Shown in pieces: positions 50,901 through 58,346 of a DNA stretch of 64,000 nucleotides (its first letter is position 1; the number at the start of each line of letters is the position of its first letter). A model generated the notes under the pieces. It was not told where the DNA came from. It did not search any database and worked only from the letters and a program-made list of their open reading frames with translations. The position numbers were made by a program, and so were the translations under genes. Source of the DNA: Allosphingosinicella deserti (GTDB lineage Bacteria; Pseudomonadota; Alphaproteobacteria; Sphingomonadales; Sphingomonadaceae); assembly GCF_003012735.1 (NCBI RefSeq), contig NZ_PXYI01000012.1, forward strand, positions 105,259 to 169,258. The letters are read 5' to 3'.

Positions 50901-52594
50901 TTGCGCTTCTCCATCATCTGCACGTTGGAGCTGTTGGGCGGCACCAAGGGCCAGACATTCTCGCGCGGATCGATGCGCACGTGGCAGAGAATCGGGCCGT
51001 GGGTGGACAGCAGGCGCTGGATTGCGGCCGGCACTTCCGAACGATGATCGATGGTGAACGCCTCGATCCCGAAGGCATGGGCGAGATCGGCGAAATCCGG
51101 ATTGTCGCTGAGATCGATTTCGGAGAAATTCTCCTCGAAGAACAATTCCTGCCACTGACGGACCATGCCGAGCTGCGAATTGTCGATCAGCACGATCTTG
51201 AGCGGCAGCCGGTAACGCCGCAAGGTCGCCAGCTCCTGGATGTTCATCATGATCGAGCCGTCGCCGCTGACGGTGATCACCGTCGCGTCGGGATCGGCGA
51301 GCAGAGCGCCGATCCCGGCGGGCACGCCATAGCCCATCGTGCCGAGACCGGCGGAGGTGAGGTGCGCCTGCGGCCGCGAGAAGCGGCAATGCTGGGCGAC
51401 CCACATCTGATGCTGGCCGACATCGCAGGTGAAGATCGCGTCGTCGCCGGCCGCTTCCGACAATTGCTTGAGCAAGGCCGGGGCGTAGATTCCGTTGCCC
51501 GGCGCATCGTAGGACATCGCCCACATCGCCTTCTGCTTGCGGCATTGCGCGACCCAGTGGTCGGCGTGGATCGGCCTGGAGGTGAGCCCGTCGAGTATCT
51601 CCGAGATGTTGCCCGCGATGCCGATCTCGGCACGGCGCAGCTTGCCGATCTCCGCCGGATCGCCGTCGATGTGGATCACCCTGGCGTTCGGCGCGAACGT
51701 GTCGAGCTTGCCGGTGGCGCGATCGTCGAACCGCGCGCCGACGCAGATCAGCAGATCGCACGTGTCGATCGCCATGTTGGCGGCGCGCATGCCGTGCATG
51801 CCGAGCATGCCGAGGAAATCCGGAGCGTCGGTGGGGATGCCGCCAAGCCCCTTGAGCGTCGCCACCGACGGAATGCCGCTGCGCGCGGCGAATTCGCGCA
51901 ACGCGCGCTCGGCCCGGGCGATGGCGATGCCGCCACCGAAATAGAGTATCGGTGCCCGTGCGGCCTCGATCAGCGCGTTGGCAGCGGCAATCGCCGCCGG
52001 ATCGGCCTGCGGGTGCGCGAAACGCGCGACGTCGACGGGGTTCGGCACGGCGGCACCGACGCCCATGTCCTTGGGCAGATCGATCAGCACCGGGCCGGGA
52101 CGCCCGCTCCGCGCCAGCTCGAACGCCTCGGCGAAAACCTGCGGGATCTCGGCGGTGCTGCGGATGATGAAGCTGTGCTTCACGATCGGCAGGGTGATTC
52201 CGAAGATGTCGACTTCCTGGAAGGCGTCGGTGCCGATCAGCGGCGTCGCCACCTGGCCGGTGATCGCGACCATGGGCACGCTGTCCATGAAGGCGTTGGC
52301 GATTCCGGTGACGAGATTGGTGGCGCCGGGACCGGACGTGGCGATGCAGACGCCCGGCTCACCGGTCACCCGGCCATAGGCATCGGCGGCGAGCGCCGCG
52401 CCCTGTTCATGCCGCACCAGGATGTGCTGCAGGTTCGACCCCGGCAGCGCATCGTAGAGCGGCATGATCGCGCCGCCGGGATAACCGAAGACGTGGCGCA
52501 CGCCCTCGCGCTCGAGCGCCTCGACGACGAGCCGTGCACCGGTGACCGGCAAGGCGGCCGCTTCCGGCACAAGAGTGCGGGCGTGCGCCGTCAC
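50897..52594 (-). CDS. ilvG: Acetolactate synthase large subunit
   Basis: A 565-residue ThDP enzyme. The catalytic glutamate lies in LVRHEQGAALAADAYGR, the ThDP-Mg site in VSGDGSIMMNIQELATL..VLIDN, and FGYPGGAIMPLYDAL is intact. It makes acetolactate or acetohydroxybutyrate for Val, Leu and Ile. The GTG start sits 2 nt after the ilvC stop. Pairing with an 88-residue small subunit suggests the IlvG (AHAS II) class, but ilvB is an equally common name. Confidence 0.93.
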   Translation of the reverse strand: MTAHARTLVPEAAALPVTGARLVVEALEREGVRHVFGYPGGAIMPLYDALPGSNLQHILVRHEQGAALAADAYGRVTGEPGVCIATSGPGATNLVTGIANAFMDSVPMVAITGQVATPLIGTDAFQEVDIFGITLPIVKHSFIIRSTAEIPQVFAEAFELARSGRPGPVLIDLPKDMGVGAAVPNPVDVARFAHPQADPAAIAAANALIEAARAPILYFGGGIAIARAERALREFAARSGIPSVATLKGLGGIPTDAPDFLGMLGMHGMRAANMAIDTCDLLICVGARFDDRATGKLDTFAPNARVIHIDGDPAEIGKLRRAEIGIAGNISEILDGLTSRPIHADHWVAQCRKQKAMWAMSYDAPGNGIYAPALLKQLSEAAGDDAIFTCDVGQHQMWVAQHCRFSRPQAHLTSAGLGTMGYGVPAGIGALLADPDATVITVSGDGSIMMNIQELATLRRYRLPLKIVLIDNSQLGMVRQWQELFFEENFSEIDLSDNPDFADLAHAFGIEAFTIDHRSEVPAAIQRLLSTHGPILCHVRIDPRENVWPLVPPNSSNVQMMEKRK

Positions 52595-52596
52595 GG

Positions 52597-53607
52597 TCAG
52601 GCCGCCTCGCTCTCGGGCTTGGTCTGCAGCCACGCCATGTGCTGGCGGAGGCGTGCGCCGGTCTTCTCGATCGGCAGATCGAGATCGGCGGCGAGCATTG
52701 CGTCGTAATTCTTCTTCCCGGCCTCGTTCTCGGCGATCCAGTCGAACGCGAACTTGCCGGTGCGGATGTCCTTCAGCACCTCACGCATGCGCTCGCGGGT
52801 CTCGGCGTTGATCACCCGCGGGCCCGAGACGAAGTCTCCATATTTGGCAGTCTCGGAGATGAACTGGTGCATCTTGGCGATGCCGCCTTCGTAGAGCAGG
52901 TCGACGATCAGCTTGAGCTCGTGAAGGCACTCGAAATAGGCGACTTCCGGCTTGTAGCCGGCCTCGACCAGCACTTCGAAGCCGGAATTGACCAGCTCGC
53001 TGACGCCGCCGCAGAGGACGGCCTGCTCGCCGAACAGATCGGTTTCGGTCTCTTCCGGGAAGGTGGTCTCGATCGCGCCGGCAAGCGTGCCGCCGATCCC
53101 CGACGCATAGGCCAGCGCCTTGGCGCGCGCGCTGCCCGAGGCATCCTGCTGAACGGCGAACAGGCACGGCACGCCGCGGCCGATCTCGAACTCACGGCGG
53201 ACGAGGTCGCCCGGGCCCTTGGGCGCAACCAGCACGACGTCGATGTCGCGGCGGGGCACGATCTCGCCGTAATGAACCGAGAAACCATGGGCGACGAGCA
53301 GGGCATCGCCCGGCTGGAGGTTCGGCGCGATGTCCTTCGCATAAACTTCGCGGTGGGCCATGTCGGGGGTCAGCAAGGCAACCAGCGACGCTTCCTTGGC
53401 GGCTTCGGCCGGGGAGACGACGCGGAAGCCGTCGCTGCGGGCGCGACGCTCGGCGCCGCCGCCGGCACGGGCACCGACGACCACGTCGAAGCCGCTGTCG
53501 CGGAGATTGCGGGCGTGGCTGCGGCCCTGGCTGCCGTAGCCGACGACCGCAATCGTTCCGCTCAGGGCGGACCGGTCGGCGTCCTTCTCGGTGTAGATGG
53601 TTGTCAC
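52597..53607 (-). CDS. ilvC: Ketol-acid reductoisomerase, class I
   Basis: A 336-residue enzyme of the short class. The dinucleotide fold has [15 protein letters not shown]; the catalytic domain has [46 protein letters not shown] and [10 protein letters not shown]. It converts acetolactate to dihydroxyisovalerate with NADPH. It is the first structural gene behind the attenuator, with AAGGAG 8 nt before the ATG. The dehydratase ilvD and the transaminase are not in the window. Confidence 0.97.
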   Translation of the reverse strand: MTTIYTEKDADRSALSGTIAVVGYGSQGRSHARNLRDSGFDVVVGARAGGGAERRARSDGFRVVSPAEAAKEASLVALLTPDMAHREVYAKDIAPNLQPGDALLVAHGFSVHYGEIVPRRDIDVVLVAPKGPGDLVRREFEIGRGVPCLFAVQQDASGSARAKALAYASGIGGTLAGAIETTFPEETETDLFGEQAVLCGGVSELVNSGFEVLVEAGYKPEVAYFECLHELKLIVDLLYEGGIAKMHQFISETAKYGDFVSGPRVINAETRERMREVLKDIRTGKFAFDWIAENEAGKKNYDAMLAADLDLPIEKTGARLRQHMAWLQTKPESEAA

Positions 53608-53628
53608 TTGGATTCTCCTTCGTCGCGC

Positions 53629-53665
53629 AAAAGAAAACCCCCGCTCCGGCCGGGGAGCGGGGGTT
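53629..53665 (-). terminator. Attenuator terminator before ilvC
   Basis: On the minus strand AACCCCCGCTCC (53654-53665) pairs fully with GGAGCGGGGGTT (53636-53647) around a 6-base loop, followed by TTCTTTT. This is a strong intrinsic terminator placed between the leader peptide and ilvC, where it would stop transcription unless the ribosome stalls in the leader. Confidence 0.92.
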
Positions 53666-53713
53666 CTGGTTTCCGGTCTGTCCGACCTTTACTCAGAGCC
53701 TGCGGCCGCTCCC
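53653..53713 (-). promoter_or_regulatory. Antiterminator pairing of the ilv attenuator
   Basis: GGGAGCGG at 53706-53713 (minus strand, within the leader codons for Gln-Gly-Ala-Ala) is the exact complement of CCGCTCCC at 53653-53660, part of the left arm of the terminator. Forming these 8 pairs would dissolve the terminator. A ribosome held at the Leu/Val/Ile codons just upstream would leave this segment free to pair. Confidence 0.78.
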
Positions 53714-53811
53714 TGATTTCCGGTAATAAGTACGAGGACAAGAAGGGGCGCGCGGCGGGCGCCGAGCGCCTCCGTCACGTCATTCCCGATCATCACGCGA
53801 GTCGGCTGCAC
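53689..53811 (-). CDS. ilvL: ilv-leu operon leader peptide
   Basis: A 40-residue frame from a GTG at 53811 (AAGGG lies about 6 nt ahead), or 34 residues from the ATG at 53793. The middle reads ARRAPLLVLVLITGNQG: seven branched-chain codons in a row (Leu, Leu, Val, Leu, Val, Leu, Ile) then Thr. It ends with TAA 24 bases before the terminator stem. The arrangement is that of the ilvL/ivbL leaders of enteric bacteria, in which scarcity of the charged tRNAs stalls the ribosome and allows read-through into ilvC. Confidence 0.9.
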   Translation of the reverse strand: MQPTRVMIGNDVTEALGARRAPLLVLVLITGNQGAAAGSE

Positions 53812-53840
53812 GAATCACCCTTTTCACCCTGAGAGAGCCC

Positions 53841-53852
53841 TTTGGGATCCCG
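53841..53852. promoter_or_regulatory. TGGGATCC-type box in ilv promoter region (proximal)
   Basis: TTTGGGATCCCG lies about 30 bp before the leader start. It shares the TGGGATCCC core with the perfect palindrome in front of the thr operon, and probably binds the same regulator. Confidence 0.55.
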
Positions 53853-53872
53853 CTGAGCCGATCCTTGCTTCA

Positions 53873-53886
53873 TTATGGGATCCAAA
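53873..53886. promoter_or_regulatory. TGGGATCC-type box in ilv promoter region (middle)
   Basis: TTATGGGATCCAAA overlaps a weak minus-strand -10-like CATAAT (53872-53877), so a bound protein would block RNA polymerase. No good -35 could be matched to this -10, so the promoter itself is not settled. Confidence 0.5.
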
Positions 53887-53959
53887 TCAAGGCTGAATCG
53901 TGCTTTCGTGGGACGTTTCGTGTTTCTGCTTAACGGTCGCGGACTCCGGAGCTCCGGAC

Positions 53960-53972
53960 ATTGTATCCCAAA
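53960..53972. promoter_or_regulatory. ATTGTATCCCA box in ilv promoter region (distal)
   Basis: ATTGTATCCCAAA lies between the end of thrC and the ilv leader. The 11-base core ATTGTATCCCA occurs again, exactly, before the thr operon (inverted) and before proB/gntR. Confidence 0.65.
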
Positions 53973-53991
53973 CGAGCCTCTTCCTGATCGA

Positions 53992-55296
53992 CTACGCCGC
54001 CGCCCTGCTCTCCCCGCCGAGGGCCCCGACCAGCGCCGCCAGTTCGGCCGGAACCTCGATCTTCTCCGCATGGCGACCAAGGATCGCCGCCAGAGCCGGC
54101 GGCGGTGCGATCGTCGCGCCGATCACCGGCTCGATCGCTTCGGCGAATTTGTAGGGGTGGGCCGTAGCCGCGGCGATCCAGGGACGTTCGGCACGGTCCG
54201 AATCGGGCAGCCGCGCCCAGGCCTCGACCGCGGTCGCCGAATGTGGACACCAGACGTAGCCGCTCGATTCATGTTCCGACTTCATCCGCGCCCGGATCGT
54301 CTCGTCGTCGACCAGGTCGACCCGGACGGCCGCCTGTTCGGCGGTAAGCGCCGCCACCCGCTCGAAATTGCTCGGCGCGCCGACATCCATGGCATTGGCG
54401 ATCGTCGCCACCGAGGCACGCGGGGCATAAGCGCCGTCCCGGTGCCATTCGACCAGGGTTCGATTGGCATTGGTGACGAGGACCACCGGGCCGACCGGCA
54501 GACCGAGCGCGCGGGCGTAGAGGGTGGCGAAGCCGTGGCCGAGATTGCCGGTCGGCACGACGAAGCCCGGCGCGACGCCGGTCTCGGCGAAGACGCGGAG
54601 GGCGGCATGGGCGGCATAGGCCATTTGCGGGAGCAGGCGGCCGATGTTGATCGAATTGGCCGAGGTCAGCCGATGGCGATCGGACAGCGCCCGATCCGCG
54701 AAGGCGGCCTTCACCAGCCGCTGGCAATCGTCGAAATCGCCCTCCACCTCGAGCGCCTGGACCGGATCGTCCCAGCAGGTGAGCTGCAATTCCTGGAAGG
54801 GCGAGACGCGCCCCTTGGGGTAGAGGATCACCGCACGGACCGCCGCCCGGCCTTCGGCCGCGCAGCCGACGGCACCGCCGGTATCGCCGGAGGTCGCGGC
54901 CAGCACGGTCAGCGGATCGGCCGGATCGCCGATCCGATCGAAGCAGGCCATCAGGAAACGTGCGCCGAAATCCTTGAACGCGCCGGTGGGGCCATGAAAC
55001 AGTTCGAGCGCCTTGAGGCCCGGCCGGGCCGGATCCGGGGTGACGATCGGTACCGGGAAGTCGAAGGCCTCGGCGCAAATGGCGGGCAAGTCCGCTTCCA
55101 GCCGATCGCCCGCGAAGAAGGGCGCGAGCATCCGCGCGGCGAACTCCGCCAGCGACTGGGAAGCATCGAGTTCGGCCAGATCCAGCGTCGGCAGCGTCTC
55201 CGGCATGTAGAGGCCGCCGTCGGGCGCGGCGCCGTTGCGGATCGCCTGACTGAGCGACACGGACGCGGCCTCGCCGCGGGTGCTTACGAATCGCAT
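53992..55296 (-). CDS. threonine synthase gene thrC: Threonine synthase
   Basis: A 434-residue PLP enzyme. The cofactor lysine is Lys108 in LFHGPTGAFKDFGARF; AATSGDTGGAV, SANSINIGRLLPQ and VPTGNLGHGFA bind phosphate and PLP. It converts phosphohomoserine into threonine. It ends the thr operon, 4 bp after thrB. No clear terminator follows before the ilv promoter region. Confidence 0.96.
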   Translation of the reverse strand: MRFVSTRGEAASVSLSQAIRNGAAPDGGLYMPETLPTLDLAELDASQSLAEFAARMLAPFFAGDRLEADLPAICAEAFDFPVPIVTPDPARPGLKALELFHGPTGAFKDFGARFLMACFDRIGDPADPLTVLAATSGDTGGAVGCAAEGRAAVRAVILYPKGRVSPFQELQLTCWDDPVQALEVEGDFDDCQRLVKAAFADRALSDRHRLTSANSINIGRLLPQMAYAAHAALRVFAETGVAPGFVVPTGNLGHGFATLYARALGLPVGPVVLVTNANRTLVEWHRDGAYAPRASVATIANAMDVGAPSNFERVAALTAEQAAVRVDLVDDETIRARMKSEHESSGYVWCPHSATAVEAWARLPDSDRAERPWIAAATAHPYKFAEAIEPVIGATIAPPPALAAILGRHAEKIEVPAELAALVGALGGESRAAA

Positions 55297-55300
55297 GTTC

Positions 55301-56248
55301 TTACGCCACTTCCTCGCTGACCCGTTCCACCCGTGCGCCTTCGGAGGCGACCGGCGCGCGATAGGCGCGGGCGGCGATGCCTGCCTCGACGAACGTCCAG
55401 CTCATCGCATCCTCAACCGCATCCGCCTCGCTCTCCAGCGCCCAGGCGAACACCGAGGGGCCGGAGCCGGAGAAAGAGCAACCGAGCGCGCCCGCGGCGA
55501 GCGCCGCCCGCTTCACCGCCGGCAGCACCGGCAGGAGATGCTGACGCTGCGGCTCGACCAGCACGTCCTCCAGCCCGGCTCGGATCAGCCCGAGATCGCC
55601 GGCGGCGCAGCCGGCGACGAAGGCGGCGACCCGGCGGCTATGCTCGACGACCAGCGCCATCGGCACCTCCTTGCGCAGGATACCGCGCGCCATGCGGGTC
55701 TCGACCTTGACCGAGGGGTGGAGCACGATCGAGACGATGGTCTTCGGAACCGGCAGGCGCTGGACCAGCGCCGGGCTCTCGCTCGCGGCGATCACCAGTC
55801 CGCCGAGCAGGCTCGCCATGACATTGTCCCAATGTGGCGGATCGGACGCGATCCGCTCTCCCTCCAGCGCGTAGGGCAGCAAGTCCTCAACGCTGAACGG
55901 CTCGCCGAGCAGGGCGTTGGCGGCCGCGGCGCCGGCCACCGCAGAGGCAGCCGAACCGCCCATGCCGGCGGCGAGCGGCACGCCCTTGTCGATCGAGAGG
56001 CGCATCCCGCACGGAGCGCCGACGGCGCCGAGCACCGCCTGTGCCGCGGCCAATGCGGTATTGCTCGCCGCGCTGTCGGGAAGGCTGGAGACGAGGCCCG
56101 ACACCGCGCCGAGACGAACGCCGGGTTCCTCTTCGCGCACAGCGGTCACGGTGTCGCGCGCGGCATCGAAGGCCTGGCCGAGAATGTCGAAGCCGACCCC
56201 GACATTGCCGATGCTGGCGGGGGCGCTGGCGGAAGCCTGGTGCATCAT
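55301..56248 (-). CDS. thrB: Homoserine kinase, GHMP family
   Basis: A 315-residue kinase with the GHMP ATP loop GVPLAAGMGGSAASAVAGAAA, N-terminal PASIGNVGVGFDILG and C-terminal GCSFSGSGPSVFAWA. It phosphorylates homoserine for threonine synthase. Two Met codons are adjacent; the AAAGGA site suits the second (56245) slightly better than the one used. This is the enteric-type ThrB, not the APH-fold homoserine kinase (ThrB2) that many alphaproteobacteria use. Confidence 0.93.
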   Translation of the reverse strand: MMHQASASAPASIGNVGVGFDILGQAFDAARDTVTAVREEEPGVRLGAVSGLVSSLPDSAASNTALAAAQAVLGAVGAPCGMRLSIDKGVPLAAGMGGSAASAVAGAAAANALLGEPFSVEDLLPYALEGERIASDPPHWDNVMASLLGGLVIAASESPALVQRLPVPKTIVSIVLHPSVKVETRMARGILRKEVPMALVVEHSRRVAAFVAGCAAGDLGLIRAGLEDVLVEPQRQHLLPVLPAVKRAALAAGALGCSFSGSGPSVFAWALESEADAVEDAMSWTFVEAGIAARAYRAPVASEGARVERVSEEVA

Positions 56249-56256
56249 GCGTCCTT

Positions 56257-58008
56257 TCAGGCGAGCAGCTTGAGCGGCGCGGCCTGCGTCGGCGTCGCCG
56301 CCTGCGCCACGCGGCCGAGCAACGCCCGCTGCGCGTCCATCACGTCTGCGAACACCGCCGTCGCGGTCGGCCATCTGCCCGCTCCCTTGCCGAAGACTTC
56401 GTGCACCTTGCCGCTCGTATCGGTGACGAGGAAGCGGTTTTCCTCATTGCGGGCGCCGGCGAGCGGATGTGCGGCGGGCAAGGCCACGACCCGGACCTCG
56501 GCGGCGATGCTGCCGTCCTCCAGCAGGCGGCAGCGGCCGACCTGCTTCAGCACTTCGCCGCGGGCGAGCGCCGCCTGGGCCGCCTCGGGCGTGACGTCGC
56601 GCAGGCTTTCCTTGGCGATGCGATCGGGCAGCAGCGCCACGCCGAAGGCTTCGCGGATCAGCACCGAGAGCTTGTCGGCGGCATCGTGGCTGTCGACGTC
56701 GGCCGCGGGATCGGCCTCGGCATAGCCGAGCTCCTGCGCCTGACGGACCGCATCGTCGAACGTCCAGCCCTCGGCCAGGCGGCTGAGCAGGTAATTGCAG
56801 GTGCCGTTCATCACGCCCTCGACCGCGACGACATCGCCTTCGAGCCGCGCCAGCGTTTCGAGAATCGGCGCGCCGCCGCCGACTGCGGCGGAATAGCGGA
56901 TGGCGCCGCCGCCGGCCTCGGCGCAGGCGTGGAGCGAATCATAATGTTTGGCGACCGCCGCCTTGTTGGCGGTGACGACCTGAGCCCCGTCGTGGAGCGC
57001 GGCGAGCATCAGTTCGGCCGGGTGATCGGCACCGCCGAGCAATTCGACGACGAGATCGGGCTTGCCGGCCAGCGCTTCCGTAAGCTGGGCGGTGTAGCGG
57101 CCGGGCTCGCCATATTTGGCGGGACGGCGGACCAGCACCGGATTGACCTCGAACAGATCGGGCCGGGAGTGGAGATAGGTGAGCACGCCGGCGCCGACCG
57201 CGCCGCAGCCGAGCAGGGCGACGCGGAGCCGCTCGGGCTTTGGCGGACAGGATCGCACCGCCGGAAGATGGGCGATGGTGGTCGCTTCGGCCGAGCCTAA
57301 AGCCGCAACCTCGATCAGCACGTCCTCGGCCTCCGCGGCGCGGATCGCCTTCGGCTGGATCAGGCCGGAACTCGCCTCGGTCGCCTCGGCATAGCTCATC
57401 TGCGAGAAGCGCTCGGCGTTCGGGTTCTTGGCGGGATCCTCGGCATAGACGCCGTCGACATCCTTGATCAGCCGGACTCGATGGGCATCGAGCCGGGCGG
57501 CAAAGAAGACGGCGCTGAGATCGGTGCCGCCGCGGCCGAGCGTGACCACGCCGTGCTCGGCATGCTGGGCGGTGAAGCCGGGCACGACCACCACTTCATG
57601 CGCATCGAGCTTCGCCCACACCGCCGCCGAATCGAGCGCCACCAGGTTCGAATCGAGCGGATCGCCCTCGGCGACCAAGCCCATCTCGTCCGGATCCATC
57701 GTGCAGGCGCGCACGCCGACCTTGCTGAGCGCGAGCGCCATCAAGGCTGCCGAATGAAGCTCTCCGACCCGGGCGAGGCGGGCCACCAGCCCGTCCGGCG
57801 CGGCGCCGCCGACGCGTTCGGCCTGGTCCAGCAGCGAATCGGTCTGCCCCGCAAGCGCGGAGACCACCGCCACCACCTTCTCGCCATCCCGGACGTGCCG
57901 ATAAATTTCGAGCGCCACCGCCGGGTAATCGGCCTCGGTGCCGAGCACCGAGCTTCCGAATTTCAGGACGCAGAGGCGTTTGTCACCGGCTTGGTCTTCG
58001 TTGGCCAT
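56257..58008 (-). CDS. thrA: Fused aspartokinase-homoserine dehydrogenase lacking ACT domains
   Basis: A 583-residue fusion. Residues 11-247 are an aspartokinase core (VLKFGSSVL, LGRGGTDLSAVFFA, IKDVDGVYAEDPAKN). From about 260 comes homoserine dehydrogenase (RVALLGCGAVG, TANKAAVAKHYD, GVMNGTCNYLLSRLAEG, EADPAADVDSHDAADKL). Enteric ThrA has about 820 residues because two ACT domains lie between these parts; here only a linker of some 12 residues is left. It catalyses the first and third steps from aspartate to homoserine. Allosteric control by threonine through ACT domains should therefore be absent. The start codon lies just downstream of the attenuator. Confidence 0.92.
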   Translation of the reverse strand: MANEDQAGDKRLCVLKFGSSVLGTEADYPAVALEIYRHVRDGEKVVAVVSALAGQTDSLLDQAERVGGAAPDGLVARLARVGELHSAALMALALSKVGVRACTMDPDEMGLVAEGDPLDSNLVALDSAAVWAKLDAHEVVVVPGFTAQHAEHGVVTLGRGGTDLSAVFFAARLDAHRVRLIKDVDGVYAEDPAKNPNAERFSQMSYAEATEASSGLIQPKAIRAAEAEDVLIEVAALGSAEATTIAHLPAVRSCPPKPERLRVALLGCGAVGAGVLTYLHSRPDLFEVNPVLVRRPAKYGEPGRYTAQLTEALAGKPDLVVELLGGADHPAELMLAALHDGAQVVTANKAAVAKHYDSLHACAEAGGGAIRYSAAVGGGAPILETLARLEGDVVAVEGVMNGTCNYLLSRLAEGWTFDDAVRQAQELGYAEADPAADVDSHDAADKLSVLIREAFGVALLPDRIAKESLRDVTPEAAQAALARGEVLKQVGRCRLLEDGSIAAEVRVVALPAAHPLAGARNEENRFLVTDTSGKVHEVFGKGAGRWPTATAVFADVMDAQRALLGRVAQAATPTQAAPLKLLA

Positions 58009-58035
58009 GGATCGCTTCTTTCTGCTGGAATGGGC

Positions 58036-58071
58036 AAAAAAAGACCCGCTCGCCTGGTTCGGGAGCGGGTC
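58036..58071 (-). terminator. Attenuator terminator before thrA
   Basis: GACCCGCTC (58063-58071 on the minus strand) pairs perfectly with GAGCGGGTC (58043-58051), loop 11 bases, followed by seven T. It lies between the leader peptide stop and thrA. A leader segment GGCGAGCGG (58101-58109) repeats the right arm, so it can capture CCGCTC of the left arm and act as antiterminator (6 pairs). Confidence 0.9.
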
Positions 58072-58096
58072 GGTGAAACCTGGTTGTAAAACCGCG

Positions 58097-58231
58097 TCAG
58101 CCGCTCGCCGCCCGAGACCGGGTGGTGATGGTAATCATGGTCATCGTCATGCCGAACGGCGCACGCATCTCCGCAGCCGCGCCGGGGGCGCAGGCTTGGA
58201 TCGGAAAGGCGCAGGCAGATAGCAACGACAT
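58097..58231 (-). CDS. thrL: thr operon leader peptide
   Basis: A 44-residue frame with AAGGA just ahead of the ATG at 58231. Near the end it reads GMTMTMITITTRSRAASG: five Thr, two Ile and three Met codons within eleven residues, then stop 25 bases before the terminator stem. In enteric thrL, Thr and Ile codons serve as sensors; the Met codons here may add methionine to the signals. The predicted transcription start near 58247 gives a short 5' leader of about 16 bases, which fits. Confidence 0.88.
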   Translation of the reverse strand: MSLLSACAFPIQACAPGAAAEMRAPFGMTMTMITITTRSRAASG

Positions 58232-58242
58232 GATTCCTTGAG

Positions 58243-58254
58243 TTGGGATCCCAA
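58243..58254. promoter_or_regulatory. Perfect palindrome TTGGGATCCCAA at thr promoter
   Basis: A 12-base perfect palindrome next to the -10 region and covering the likely start site of the thr operon. A protein bound here would repress. It shares TGGGATCC with the ilv boxes. Confidence 0.68.
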
Positions 58255-58282
58255 AAATGCCGTGAGGTCGTCCAAAGGTCAA
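58254..58282 (-). promoter_or_regulatory. Probable thr operon promoter
   Basis: Minus strand: TTGACC at 58277-58282, 17-base spacer, CATTTT at 58254-58259. The -35 is good and the -10 weak. The start would be near 58247, inside the palindrome. Confidence 0.55.
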
Positions 58283-58326
58283 CCACAAATCCAAGCGTCC
58301 CGACACTTTCCCGAGGGCACGTGCTA

Positions 58327-58340
58327 TTTGGGATACAATT
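58327..58340. promoter_or_regulatory. TGGGATACAAT box upstream of thr operon
   Basis: TTTGGGATACAATT, the inverse of the ATTGTATCCCA core, lies 20 bp after the proA stop and about 45-60 bp before the thr -35 region. It is a second, distal site of the thr control region. Confidence 0.65.
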
Positions 58341-58346
58341 CTTGCG

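Noticed and set aside
53945..53958. Palindrome TCCGGAGCTCCGGA, considered as an operator
   Set aside because: Perfect but GC-rich, single copy, and not shared with the other amino-acid promoters, unlike the ATTGTATCCCA box next to it.
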